From: an uncultured Bacteroidales bacterium
GTDB lineage: Bacteria; Bacteroidota; Bacteroidia; Bacteroidales; Paludibacteraceae
Direction: 5' to 3'
DNA: 64,000 bases
Assembly (NCBI GenBank): GCA_937891905.1
Contig: CALATT010000051.1
Span: 1-64,000 of the forward strand
The notes beneath the pieces were generated by a model. It searched no databases, was not told the origin of the DNA, and worked only from the letters and a program-made list of their open reading frames with translations. Of the stretch, positions 33,566 to 42,689 are shown piece after piece; position 1 is the first letter of the stretch, and each line of letters starts with the position of its first letter. The translations under genes and the position numbers were made by a program.

Positions 33566-36376
33566 ATGAAAAAACTTTTCTCTTTTGTAGCAGTTGCCTT
33601 AATGAGCATTGCTATGTTTGCAGGTCCTAATGACTTGTTATGGGATTATTCAGCGGGGGCTCCTTCAAGCAATCCCGACAATGGATTGACTTATTCGAGC
33701 ACTATTACCGATGGTCCTGGTAAGAACAATGGTTTGTATGGTATTAAGTTGAACAGTTCGGGTTACGCAGCTTTTACTAAGGCCGCAGTAGCTGGTACTT
33801 TGAAACTTGGTTTTGGCCCTCGTTCTGGCACTAAGGCAGCGAGTTTAGCCATTTACACTTGGTCAGGCGACACCCCTGCGAAAGAGACATTGATTGCTAC
33901 AACAGCTGAGTTAACCGAGTATGGTTATGTACAGGTAGAGTTGACTGCAGAGCAAAATAATATTTACATTGCTCGTAGTGCATCTGTAGAAACAGCCCTT
34001 CAGGTTATTCAGTTTACAGAGTTTGTTCCTCGTACTTTCGTAGATTTTAAGCTTGAATTCCGCACAGATCCTATGACTGTTATCTTGCCTGAGGATGGCA
34101 CTTTACCAGCGGGTGTATTGGTAGAAGGTACGAAGTACAATGGTGGTCAGCATGGTATTTACGGTGGCGCTATTACCGTTCCTGTAGATGGCCCAGTGAA
34201 GTTTACCATCGGTGCGTGCCAATACAGTGGTAGCGATATTACTGTAACAAAAGATGGTGCTGCGTTCACAACGATTAGCAACAATGCTTCTTGTGGCGAA
34301 CAAGCTGGTAAATTCGCACAGAATGTGACTTACACTTACACAGGTGAGGCGGCTACATTGGTGTTCACTATGGCAGGTAACACTTATGTGCCTTATTTCT
34401 TTGCAGAGGCATGTGATATTACTCCTTGTGAGGTTATTTTCAAAGATCAGAATGGTACAGAGTTGGGTCGCGTAGAGACCTACGAAGGCGCTACTTTGGC
34501 AGAGATTCCTTATACCGAAGCAAATCTTCCTGCAGTAGCAGAGGGTTATAAGTTCCGCGGATGGTATTACACAAGTGGCAAGAAAGCTACTATTGGAGAT
34601 GTGATTAATGGCAACACCACTATTCAAGCATTGGTTACTCCTATTGAGGTAGTTGAAACAGGCGCTATTTTCACTTACCCATTGAATGATGCAATGTTCT
34701 ATCCTGAGAATCATGAGTCGATTGAGATTGCAGGTGGTTCATTCCACGATGGCACCCATGGTTGGTATTTCGGTGCTAATGGTACTATCAAGGTACAAGT
34801 AGCAGGTAATGCAGTCATCGTTGTTACGATGTGTACCTATTCAGAGACAGGCGCTTTGGTATTGACCGACGCCGCAGGTGTTGAATTGGGTCGCGACTCC
34901 GTATTCAAGAACGAGACTTCGGATGGAGCAACAGCCTCTTTCCGTTACACTGGTGAAGCCACTACTCTTACTTTGACCGTTACAGAAAAAGCATACATCC
35001 ACAAAGTAGTGGTTTATAATGTATTAAACTTTGTAGAGAAAGACGAGACAACAGGTTATTACATGGTGCCAGCAGGTGACGCAGCTGCATTTATCTTGGC
35101 AATTACTGAAGCAAACTCCAAGGGCAATGCGAAGATCTTCTTGCCAAATGGCTTGTATGACCTTGGCGAAACTGTTTTAACCGCTATTACTGGTAATAAT
35201 ATCTCTATTATTGGCGAGTCAATGGAAGGTACGATTATTAAGAATGCGCCTGATGTAAAGATAGAGGGTATTAGTAGCACAGCTACATTGCATATCATCA
35301 AGAATGTAGCGGGTACTTATCTGCAAGACCTTACTCTCCAAAACGCATTGGATTACTACAAGAATGATAATGGCCGTGCTGTATGCTTGTGGGATCAAGG
35401 TACACAGACTGTTTGCAAGAATGTGCGTATGTTGAGTTATCAAGACACTTATTATAGCAACATGCAAGGTGCTGTGAAGTATTTTGAGGATTGCGAGATT
35501 CACGGAACAGTAGACTTTATCTGTGGTGATGGTAGTGTTTACTTCAAAAACAACCTCCTTTATTGCGAGAAACGCAAAGCAGCTGGTGGCGGCGAAGATT
35601 GTATCACAGCCAACAATGGTATTGAAACCGACAAAGGATATGTATTCGAAGGCTGTACTATCAAGAGTGAGTGCCCAACTGTTAGTTTAGGTCGCGCTTG
35701 GAACGAAACTCCTAAGTGTGCTTATCTAAATACTACTGTAGATTTCTCTGCAGGTAATTTCTCATTCGAGAAAGAGGGTGCTATTACTCGTTGGACACAT
35801 AAGTTGATGAATGCTAATTCTAACGCATGGCCTATCTTCGGCGAGTATAACACTCGTGATGTAGCAGGCAATGTGCTCTCTCCAGCAAGCAATGTGGTTA
35901 CTTTTGTTGACCCAAGTAATGCAAGTTTGACCAAAGAGGCGGAGACTATTCTTACAGCAGAGCAGGCAGCCGCATACACAATGGCTAATACTCTTGGAGA
36001 GTGGGCAGCGACTGCAGTTGCTAATGCTTCTCAAGTAAATGGTCCTGCGAATGTTGTTCTCACAGGTAGCAACCTCACATGGGATGCTATTGAGGGTGTT
36101 GGTGCATACTTAGTAGAGAAGAAGACAGCTGAAGGTATGGAGTTTGTTGCTATTACCACAGCTACTACTCTTGTTGTAGAGGATATAAATGCAGAGTATG
36201 TAGTACGCGCAGCTAATGCGAAGGGCGGTTTTGGTCTCCCTGCTATTAAGTCTACCGTAGGTGTTGAGAATATTCAAGGTGAGCAAGCACAATACACAAA
36301 GGTTATCAAGGACGGTAAGTTATTCATCATGCGTGATGGTAAGGTGTATGACGCGATGGGAAGTATGATTCGTTAA
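33566..36376 (+). CDS. Secreted pectin methylesterase (carbohydrate esterase family 8) with accessory domains and T9SS-like C-terminal domain
   Basis: From the Met at 33566, 936 residues. Signal peptide MKKLFSFVAVALMSIAMFAG; two beta-sandwich segments that may bind carbohydrate (about 20-290 and 360-490); a short InlB-like piece (KFRGWYY, about 337). The CE8 parallel beta-helix spans about 495-830 with YQDTYYSNMQGAVKYFEDC and GTVDFICGDGSVYF, the two catalytic Asp strands, and VSLGRAW with the conserved Arg. An Fn3-like segment and a C-terminal KDGKLFIMRDGKVYDAMG tail follow, close to the tail of the 4044-residue lyase. It removes methyl esters from homogalacturonan so that pectate lyase can act. 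Single-gene unit with its own promoter and terminator, 6 kb from uxaB. Confidence 0.92.
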   Translation: MKKLFSFVAVALMSIAMFAGPNDLLWDYSAGAPSSNPDNGLTYSSTITDGPGKNNGLYGIKLNSSGYAAFTKAAVAGTLKLGFGPRSGTKAASLAIYTWSGDTPAKETLIATTAELTEYGYVQVELTAEQNNIYIARSASVETALQVIQFTEFVPRTFVDFKLEFRTDPMTVILPEDGTLPAGVLVEGTKYNGGQHGIYGGAITVPVDGPVKFTIGACQYSGSDITVTKDGAAFTTISNNASCGEQAGKFAQNVTYTYTGEAATLVFTMAGNTYVPYFFAEACDITPCEVIFKDQNGTELGRVETYEGATLAEIPYTEANLPAVAEGYKFRGWYYTSGKKATIGDVINGNTTIQALVTPIEVVETGAIFTYPLNDAMFYPENHESIEIAGGSFHDGTHGWYFGANGTIKVQVAGNAVIVVTMCTYSETGALVLTDAAGVELGRDSVFKNETSDGATASFRYTGEATTLTLTVTEKAYIHKVVVYNVLNFVEKDETTGYYMVPAGDAAAFILAITEANSKGNAKIFLPNGLYDLGETVLTAITGNNISIIGESMEGTIIKNAPDVKIEGISSTATLHIIKNVAGTYLQDLTLQNALDYYKNDNGRAVCLWDQGTQTVCKNVRMLSYQDTYYSNMQGAVKYFEDCEIHGTVDFICGDGSVYFKNNLLYCEKRKAAGGGEDCITANNGIETDKGYVFEGCTIKSECPTVSLGRAWNETPKCAYLNTTVDFSAGNFSFEKEGAITRWTHKLMNANSNAWPIFGEYNTRDVAGNVLSPASNVVTFVDPSNASLTKEAETILTAEQAAAYTMANTLGEWAATAVANASQVNGPANVVLTGSNLTWDAIEGVGAYLVEKKTAEGMEFVAITTATTLVVEDINAEYVVRAANAKGGFGLPAIKSTVGVENIQGEQAQYTKVIKDGKLFIMRDGKVYDAMGSMIR

Positions 36377-36395
36377 TACGAATTTTACACATATT

Positions 36396-36433
36396 AAACA
36401 ACAGGTGTCCATTCGGCACCTGTTGTTTTTTTT
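36396..36433 (+). terminator. Intrinsic terminator of the CE8 gene
   Basis: Stem AAACAACAGGTG (36396-36407) with CACCTGTTGTTT (36417-36428), a nine-base loop and further T residues, 20 bases after the stop. Confidence 0.88.
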
Positions 36434-36472
36434 AATAAAAAACACAAATGTAGAAAAATTGTTGTCAAAAAT

Positions 36473-36503
36473 TTGCATATGTGCAGTTTTTATTGTACCT
36501 TTG
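36473..36503 (+). promoter_or_regulatory. Promoter of the CofE-like/rfbA/HTCS operon
   Basis: TTG (36473-36475), 20 bases, TACCTTTG (36496-36503). The -33 element begins the dyad-like TTGCATATGTGCAG. The leader to the ATG at 36552 is about 40 bases. Confidence 0.78.
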
Positions 36504-36551
36504 TGGCGTAATTTTGTCCTCAATTTTACAGTGTAAATTTTTATAAAAAAA

Positions 36552-37658
36552 ATGAATAGTTTTGGTGTTATTGCTAATGGACTAAAATGTCCAATTATTA
36601 AGAACGGTGACTCAATTACCAATATTGCATTAGCAGTGGTAGAAGAGTATGTGAGTAATGGTATGCTATCTATTGACGATCGTGATGTGCTATGCATTAC
36701 TGAATCTATCGTAGCGCGAGCTCAAGGCAACTATGTAACGGTAGATGATATGAGCCAATTCCTTGGTGCGAATGGCATAAAGAGCAATCTTGTATTATAT
36801 TCTCCCATCATGTCACGCAACCGTTTTTCTGTTATCTTACGCGGTTTGGCGCGTTACGCAGACAGTATAGAAGTAGTACTTAATGGTGCGTGTGATGAGC
36901 AGGGTAATCCTAACTATGGTATTAATCCATTCTCGGGTGTAGACATACAACAGTACTACCAACAAGTAGCTCAAGAGGAGCAATGCGCCTTGCGCTTCAC
37001 AGCCGTAGAGAACACTACAGTAGAAGAGGTAGTTCAGCGTTATGACAGCAACGAATGTACTTTTATCGATGCGCGTTGCCACCCCACCACCGACAAGGCG
37101 ATATACACCTTGGCTTGGGTATTGAGCAGCCCTGTACAACGCACAAATGGTTCATGGTCTGGAAGCAATGAGAGTTATGGTGTATTGGGTTCCAACAAGT
37201 CTGATGACGAGACGCTCAAGTTATTTCCAAAAGATTGCTTTGCTTTGTGTCAATCTATCCAAGCGCTTATAGAGGAGAAATATGGTAAGAAAATTGAGGT
37301 GCTTGTCTATGGCGATGGTTGTTTCAAAGACCCAGTGGGTGGAATATGGGAGTTTGCAGACCCAATTACCTGTCCAGGTTACACAGAAGGCTTGGTCGGC
37401 ACGCCAAACGAACTGAAGTTAAAAGCACTAGTTGACACCAAATATAATGAGTTAAGTGGCGAAGCACTTAATGTGGCCATCTCTAATGAGATCAAGAATA
37501 AGAAGGCTAATTTAGTTGGTTCAATGGAGAGTCAGGGTACTACCCCACGCCGTTATATAGATCTCTTAGCCTCTTTGGCAGATCTCACATCGGGTAGTGG
37601 TGACAAGGGCACACCAATGGTATATATTAAGAACTACTTCAACAACTATAGTAATTAA
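36552..37658 (+). CDS. CofE-like (coenzyme F420-0:L-glutamate ligase family) protein
   Basis: A 368-residue protein that reads as a relative of the CofE/FbiB gamma-glutamyl ligase fold: N-terminal VIANGLKCPIIKNGDSI, then DRDVLCITESIVARAQGNYV (about 42-61), and the later VYGDGCFKDPVGGIWEFADP (about 255-274) with acidic metal-site residues. F420 synthesis is not known from Bacteroidales, so the true substrate is likely another GTP-dependent glutamylation or amide-forming reaction; this is inference. rfbA follows after 21 bases, which hints at envelope or nucleotide-sugar metabolism. Normal length for Bacteroidota members. Confidence 0.75.
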   Translation: MNSFGVIANGLKCPIIKNGDSITNIALAVVEEYVSNGMLSIDDRDVLCITESIVARAQGNYVTVDDMSQFLGANGIKSNLVLYSPIMSRNRFSVILRGLARYADSIEVVLNGACDEQGNPNYGINPFSGVDIQQYYQQVAQEEQCALRFTAVENTTVEEVVQRYDSNECTFIDARCHPTTDKAIYTLAWVLSSPVQRTNGSWSGSNESYGVLGSNKSDDETLKLFPKDCFALCQSIQALIEEKYGKKIEVLVYGDGCFKDPVGGIWEFADPITCPGYTEGLVGTPNELKLKALVDTKYNELSGEALNVAISNEIKNKKANLVGSMESQGTTPRRYIDLLASLADLTSGSGDKGTPMVYIKNYFNNYSN

Positions 37659-37679
37659 TCCATTTAACTTTATTTGACC

Positions 37680-38561
37680 ATGAAAGGAATCATATTGGCT
37701 GGAGGCAGCGCTACTCGTTTGTATCCATTGAGTAAGGCTATTAGCAAGCAGATTATGCCTGTCTATGACAAACCCATGATTTATTACCCATTATCAACCT
37801 TAATGCTTGCGGGTATTCGCGAGGTGCTTATTATCAGTACCCCTCGTGATTTACCGATGTTTGAGGAGTTGTTAGGCGATGGTAGTCGTATAGGTATGAA
37901 ATTCGAATACAAAGTACAGTTGATTCCTAATGGTTTGGCTCAGGCTTTTGTATTAGGAAAAGATTTCCTAAATGGAGAACCTGGTTGTTTGATTTTAGGC
38001 GACAATATGTTCTATGGCCAGCATTTCCGTCGTATGTTAGTGGATGCAGTAAAAGAGACTGAGCAAGGCGGAGCTTGTGTGTTTGGTTATGAAGTAGCAG
38101 ATCCTCGTGCTTATGGCGTGGTAGAGTTTGATGCAGATGGCAAGGTAGTTAGTTTAGAGGAAAAACCCCAGCATCCTAAGAGCAACTACGCAGTGCCTGG
38201 TTTGTATTTCTACGATTCCACGGTATGTGACAAAGCGGCAGTGTTAGAACCCAGTACTCGTGGTGAATATGAGATTACCGATCTCAATAAGATGTATTTG
38301 CAAGAGGGCAGTCTAAAGGTAAAGCTCTTTAGTCGCGGATTTGCATGGTTGGATACAGGTAACTGTGATAGTCTGCTAGAGGCGGGAAATTTTATTGCTA
38401 CTATTCAAAATAGACAAGGATTTTATGTGAGTTGTATAGAGGAGATTGCTTGGCGTAACGGATGGATCAGTACCGAGCAATTAGAGGCTTTGGGTCAGGA
38501 GATGAAGACGGCTTATGGTCGTTACTTGCAGCAACTTGCTCATTCACAATTTTCCAGATAA
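37680..38561 (+). CDS. rfbA: Glucose-1-phosphate thymidylyltransferase
   Basis: Makes dTDP-glucose from dTTP and glucose 1-phosphate, the entry to dTDP-4-keto-6-deoxyglucose sugars. From the ATG at 37680 the product is 293 residues (a TTG six bases earlier is less likely). The family motif GIILAGGSATRLYPLSKAISKQ is at the N terminus, followed by KPMIYYPLSTLMLAGIREVL and LGDNMFYG with the metal-binding Asp. GLYFYD and GFAWLDTGNCDSLLEAGNF lie further on. rfbB, C and D are not nearby, but the product could feed the RffA-type aminotransferase at 57.7 kb. The hybrid sensor gene follows 22 bases later. Confidence 0.96.
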   Translation: MKGIILAGGSATRLYPLSKAISKQIMPVYDKPMIYYPLSTLMLAGIREVLIISTPRDLPMFEELLGDGSRIGMKFEYKVQLIPNGLAQAFVLGKDFLNGEPGCLILGDNMFYGQHFRRMLVDAVKETEQGGACVFGYEVADPRAYGVVEFDADGKVVSLEEKPQHPKSNYAVPGLYFYDSTVCDKAAVLEPSTRGEYEITDLNKMYLQEGSLKVKLFSRGFAWLDTGNCDSLLEAGNFIATIQNRQGFYVSCIEEIAWRNGWISTEQLEALGQEMKTAYGRYLQQLAHSQFSR

Positions 38562-38583
38562 ATTACACATTATTCTTGCCCAC

Positions 38584-41500
38584 ATGAAAAAGAACATTCT
38601 ATTGACACTTGTATTGCTTATTGCGGCCATGTGCGTAATAAGTACTCCCACGCGCGCTAACGATAGATTTGTGGTGAAGCATTACTCCATCAAGGACGGC
38701 ATGAGTCAAAACACGGTTATGGCTATTTTGCAAGATAAACAAGGCTATATGTGGTTTGGCACTTGGGATGGATTGAATCGCTTTGATGGATATAATTTCC
38801 AAGTATACAAAGCAATGGACAACGGCAAGCAGGTGTGCGTGAATAATCGTGTGGATATTATTTACGAAGATGAGTTAGAGCAAATTTGGTGGAGCACCTA
38901 TGATGGTCATTTCTTCAAGATAGACAAAGCGCGCAAGTACACTTACGAGCAGCCATATGATAGTCTGCCACAAGGAATGATGCAGAAGATAGCCGAGAAG
39001 GAGAAGGATACAAAAGTAGATTCACACGGCGTTATTTGGCAGGCAGATGACGAGAATGGTATTATGCGCTACCGCTTTGGTCAATGGAAACGATTTACGC
39101 CTACTTTAGATAGCCGCTATGCGGGTATGCTCAGAAAGCATTTCTTTTTATTAGAAGATAATTTAGGTCGCACATGGGTCAATCCCACGGGTGGTGGATG
39201 GAGTTATTACGATAACGAAACCGACGAGTTGATTTCTCCTATTCATACTATCACTAACATGATTCACACCGCGTATATGGACCGAGACGGACAAATGTGG
39301 ATTGCCACATACGATGGTGGTGTGGACTGTGTAAACATGGAGCCAGCTCCGTATCAAATTCACGACAAGCGTCAGTCGCACAATGGTAATGGCGAGGTGC
39401 GTGCTTTTTTAAAGAAGAAAGATGGAGATGTTGTGCCACTTGTAAAATCCGAGACTAATGTGTACTGTGCTTATGATAGCAAACATGGTGTGCTCTACGG
39501 AACCAAGGGTAATGGACTAAAGAATATCTCTACTGGAATGACAATTGCTACCAATCACCCTGATATATACGATATTGAAGAAGGAGGAGATGGAACGCTA
39601 TATGTGGCTACTTATGGTGGTGGTGTAAATATTATTCGTTGGAATGAATTCAAAAAAGAGTGGAACAAAGCGGAGATAGTGGGTAATGGAATGAAAGTGC
39701 GTGATATTGAGATTGTAGACCAAACACTATGGTGCGGTACCACAACGGGCATTCTGAAGGTAAACTTACAAACCTTAGAAAGCGAGGTGATTCCAAGTTA
39801 CGATATTCGAGCCATCTATTATAGCCGTGACATGTTATGGTTAGGCTCGTTTGGTGGCGGACTATTCAAGATTAATCCAAAGAGTGCCAGTCCTACTCTG
39901 GAGCATGTGGAAACATTCCACGATATTATTCTAAGTATGGCGGGTGATGGAAAGAACCTTTGGTTCTCTTCTGAGAGCGACATTGCACAACTCAACTTAG
40001 AGACCAATGATTTATATTACTACGACGCTCTAATAGGCGAAGAAAACTCTTATTTCACAGAGGCAGAGGCGGTCCGCCTGCCTAATGGTACTATCTTATT
40101 CGGTTACTCGAATGGTTACTGTGCTTTTGATCCTTCTAAGATTCGCCGTTCCACTTATGTTCCTCAGATGTTCATCATTCAATGCGAGGTACAAGACCAA
40201 GAGATGAAGGGTGACACAATTGTAGTGCCCGATCAGAGCAATATTACCATTGAGTACGCAGCAATGGATTATGTTGGGGCTGACAAGATTGTATATACCT
40301 ACAAGATGGATGGTATTGACACCTCATGGAAGAATCCAACGAGTCAACGCCGTGTGGTGTATAATAATCTTCGTCATGGCACTTATATTTTCCATGTACG
40401 CTCTACCAATAGAGAGGGTGCAGATGTAGAGAATGAAATACAAATGGTGGTTATCGTCGAGAAACCGCTTTGGTTACAATGGTGGGCAATCATACTCTAT
40501 GTAGTAGCCTTCTTCGGTGTACTAACATTAGCTGTGTATATATTCTTAACATACCAATCACTGCGCCAAAAGGTACAAGTAGAGCAGCAAGTGACGGATA
40601 TCAAGTTGCGTTTCTTCACGAATATCAGTCATGAGTTACGCACGCCACTCACACTTATTGTGGGGCCTATTGAGAATATTCTCCAAACCGAACGCATTAG
40701 TCAAAGCGTACGCACTCAATTAGAGATTGTACAAAGCAATAGTAGGCGCATGCTTCGCATGGTCAACCAACTATTAGAATTCCGCAAGGTACAGAACCAA
40801 AAGATGAAGCTCAAAGTGCAGCAAACTCTACTAAGTGAATTAGTAGAAGACACTTGCGCTAACTTCAAGAAAGAGGCCTACGACAAGCATATTAATTTCA
40901 CTATTGATAATCGAACGAAGGATTCCACCGTATGGGTAGACAGAACACGAATGGACACCGTGCTATGGAATATGCTGAGTAATGCGTTTAAGTTCACCGC
41001 TGCGGGCAAGAGTATTCGCGTGATTATCGACGAAAAGCCTGGTTTCCTCATCCTATCGGTAAAAGACGAGGGTATTGGTATTCCTCCCGAGAAGAGGAGT
41101 GTACTCTTTGAACGCTTTAGTAGCAATAACGAACTCAATAGTCTCAATGCGACAGGCACGGGCATTGGCATGAACCTTACCAAAGAATTGGTTGATTTGC
41201 ATAATGGCCACATAGAAGTAGAGAGCGAAGTAGGAAAAGGCACTACCATCACCGTTCTTTTACACACAGGCAAAGAGCATTTTGGTCCAGAAGTAGATTT
41301 TATCGCAGACGACCGATCTATCGGTCAAACGGGTGTAACGGCTTTCGAACAAAAACTAGAAACTTTAGAGCAAGAGATTGTAGAAAATACCCGCACAATT
41401 CTCGTAGTGGACGACAACCAAGATATGCGCCAGTTCCTAACAGGTATCTTATCCAAGGATTACAATGTAGAAATGGCTGAAGACGGAGAGAAGGCAAAGC

Positions 41501-42162
41501 ATATCATCCGCACCAAACAAATTGATTTAATTATCACCGATCTCATGATGCCCAAGGTGGACGGATTAGAATTAACGCAGTATATTAAGAATAACTCTGA
41601 TTTAAATTATATACCCGTTATTTTGCTCACTGCTAAAACTGCTATTGAGAGCCGCTTACAAGCGCTGCAAAAAGGTGCTGATGACTATGTGACCAAACCA
41701 TTTGAGCCAGAGTATCTGCGCGCGAGAGTACATAATATCATCGCGCAGCGAAAGCAGTTGGAAAGTAGTTATAGACAGCGACTCTTACGATTAGAGACAC
41801 AGAAGAATGACAAAGACATTCCAGGAGACACCTTCCTTGCGAAACTGCTAGATGTAATGGATAAAGAGATGGATAACAACACGCTCACCGTAGATGGATT
41901 GGTGGACGAGATGGGAATGGGTAGAACAGTCTTCTTTAACAAGTTGAAGACCATGACAGGTATGAGTCCAGTAGAGTTCATGCGCGAGATACGCATCAAG
42001 AAAGCAGCACAATTATTGGAGGAGAACCAATATAATGTAACAGAAGTGACATACATGGTGGGCATGAACGACTCACGCTATTTCTCTAAATGCTTTAAGA
42101 ATACCTATGGTGTAACACCAAGTGAGTACCGTAACGCAATCAAAAAGAAAAAACAAAAATAA
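38584..42162 (+). CDS. Hybrid two-component system sensor/AraC-type regulator (HTCS)
   Basis: From the ATG at 38584, 1192 residues; the upstream Met at 38515 lies inside rfbA. Signal sequence; a periplasmic beta-propeller of Reg_prop repeats (for example GYMWFGTWDGLNRFDG); a Y_Y_Y domain (about 555-625); one membrane span (about 632-655); HisKA with SHELRTP (His683); HATPase_c with NAFKFTAAG, DEGIGIPPE and GTGIGMNLTKELV. A receiver follows (VVDDNQDMR, phospho-acceptor Asp986 in ITDLMMP), then a C-terminal AraC helix-turn-helix (about 1105-1185, FKNTYGVTPSEYR). HTCS proteins sense glycan fragments in the periplasm and control utilisation loci. Here no SusC/SusD lies next to it; its operon mates are rfbA and envelope genes. 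The ligand is unknown; pectin fragments are one possibility. The stop shares its last base with the next ATG. Confidence 0.95.
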   Translation: MKKNILLTLVLLIAAMCVISTPTRANDRFVVKHYSIKDGMSQNTVMAILQDKQGYMWFGTWDGLNRFDGYNFQVYKAMDNGKQVCVNNRVDIIYEDELEQIWWSTYDGHFFKIDKARKYTYEQPYDSLPQGMMQKIAEKEKDTKVDSHGVIWQADDENGIMRYRFGQWKRFTPTLDSRYAGMLRKHFFLLEDNLGRTWVNPTGGGWSYYDNETDELISPIHTITNMIHTAYMDRDGQMWIATYDGGVDCVNMEPAPYQIHDKRQSHNGNGEVRAFLKKKDGDVVPLVKSETNVYCAYDSKHGVLYGTKGNGLKNISTGMTIATNHPDIYDIEEGGDGTLYVATYGGGVNIIRWNEFKKEWNKAEIVGNGMKVRDIEIVDQTLWCGTTTGILKVNLQTLESEVIPSYDIRAIYYSRDMLWLGSFGGGLFKINPKSASPTLEHVETFHDIILSMAGDGKNLWFSSESDIAQLNLETNDLYYYDALIGEENSYFTEAEAVRLPNGTILFGYSNGYCAFDPSKIRRSTYVPQMFIIQCEVQDQEMKGDTIVVPDQSNITIEYAAMDYVGADKIVYTYKMDGIDTSWKNPTSQRRVVYNNLRHGTYIFHVRSTNREGADVENEIQMVVIVEKPLWLQWWAIILYVVAFFGVLTLAVYIFLTYQSLRQKVQVEQQVTDIKLRFFTNISHELRTPLTLIVGPIENILQTERISQSVRTQLEIVQSNSRRMLRMVNQLLEFRKVQNQKMKLKVQQTLLSELVEDTCANFKKEAYDKHINFTIDNRTKDSTVWVDRTRMDTVLWNMLSNAFKFTAAGKSIRVIIDEKPGFLILSVKDEGIGIPPEKRSVLFERFSSNNELNSLNATGTGIGMNLTKELVDLHNGHIEVESEVGKGTTITVLLHTGKEHFGPEVDFIADDRSIGQTGVTAFEQKLETLEQEIVENTRTILVVDDNQDMRQFLTGILSKDYNVEMAEDGEKAKHIIRTKQIDLIITDLMMPKVDGLELTQYIKNNSDLNYIPVILLTAKTAIESRLQALQKGADDYVTKPFEPEYLRARVHNIIAQRKQLESSYRQRLLRLETQKNDKDIPGDTFLAKLLDVMDKEMDNNTLTVDGLVDEMGMGRTVFFNKLKTMTGMSPVEFMREIRIKKAAQLLEENQYNVTEVTYMVGMNDSRYFSKCFKNTYGVTPSEYRNAIKKKKQK

Positions 42163-42689
42163 TGAGTATTATACGAAAACTATGCTTGTTATTCTCCATC
42201 CTCTTGATGGTCGCATGCGGTAAACAGCGCCCCCAGACTCCAAGTCGATGGTTGGGCAAGGAGATGCAGGTTGATAGCACCCAACTCGCGTTGCTTGAGT
42301 TGAATCAAAAAATGGTGGAGGCTGCCGATACCAAACTGACGCAAATAGCACAAGCACAAGAAGAACCATATGCCCTCTATGAAGGAAATACATGGATTTA
42401 TTTCTTGCAAAGAGGAGACATGAACACACCAGCACCCAAAGATGGGGACACATTGGTGGTACATATGGCCGTTCATTCAATAGAGAATAACCAATTACTT
42501 GTGGATATCTTGCACGAATACCGCGTTGGAAAAAGCGAACTGCCGCCAGCTATAGACAATAACATTTCCGAGTTTAGGAAAGGTAGTCAAGCGCGCATGC
42601 TGGTGCCATGGTACGGAGCATTCGGCATGCAGGGAACCAAAGAAGTACCACCCTACGAAAATGTAATCATACATATAGAAATAAAATAA
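42162..42689 (+). CDS. FKBP-type peptidyl-prolyl isomerase-like lipoprotein (GldI-like)
   Basis: A 175-residue lipoprotein: signal LCLLFSILLMVAC with the lipid Cys at about 19. The C-terminal part has the FKBP ending pattern, LPPAIDNNISEFRKGSQARMLVPWYGAFG followed by VPPYENVIIHIEIK. GldI, a FKBP-like lipoprotein, accompanies gliding and type IX secretion in Bacteroidota; this short protein is similar in type, but I cannot tell orthology. It would act in the periplasm on protein folding. The start overlaps the HTCS stop (TAATG) and the next gene starts directly after its stop. Confidence 0.75.
   Translation: MSIIRKLCLLFSILLMVACGKQRPQTPSRWLGKEMQVDSTQLALLELNQKMVEAADTKLTQIAQAQEEPYALYEGNTWIYFLQRGDMNTPAPKDGDTLVVHMAVHSIENNQLLVDILHEYRVGKSELPPAIDNNISEFRKGSQARMLVPWYGAFGMQGTKEVPPYENVIIHIEIK

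Noticed and set aside
38515..38583. Upstream Met of the hybrid sensor gene
   Set aside because: It lies inside rfbA; the ATG at 38584 gives a clean signal sequence.
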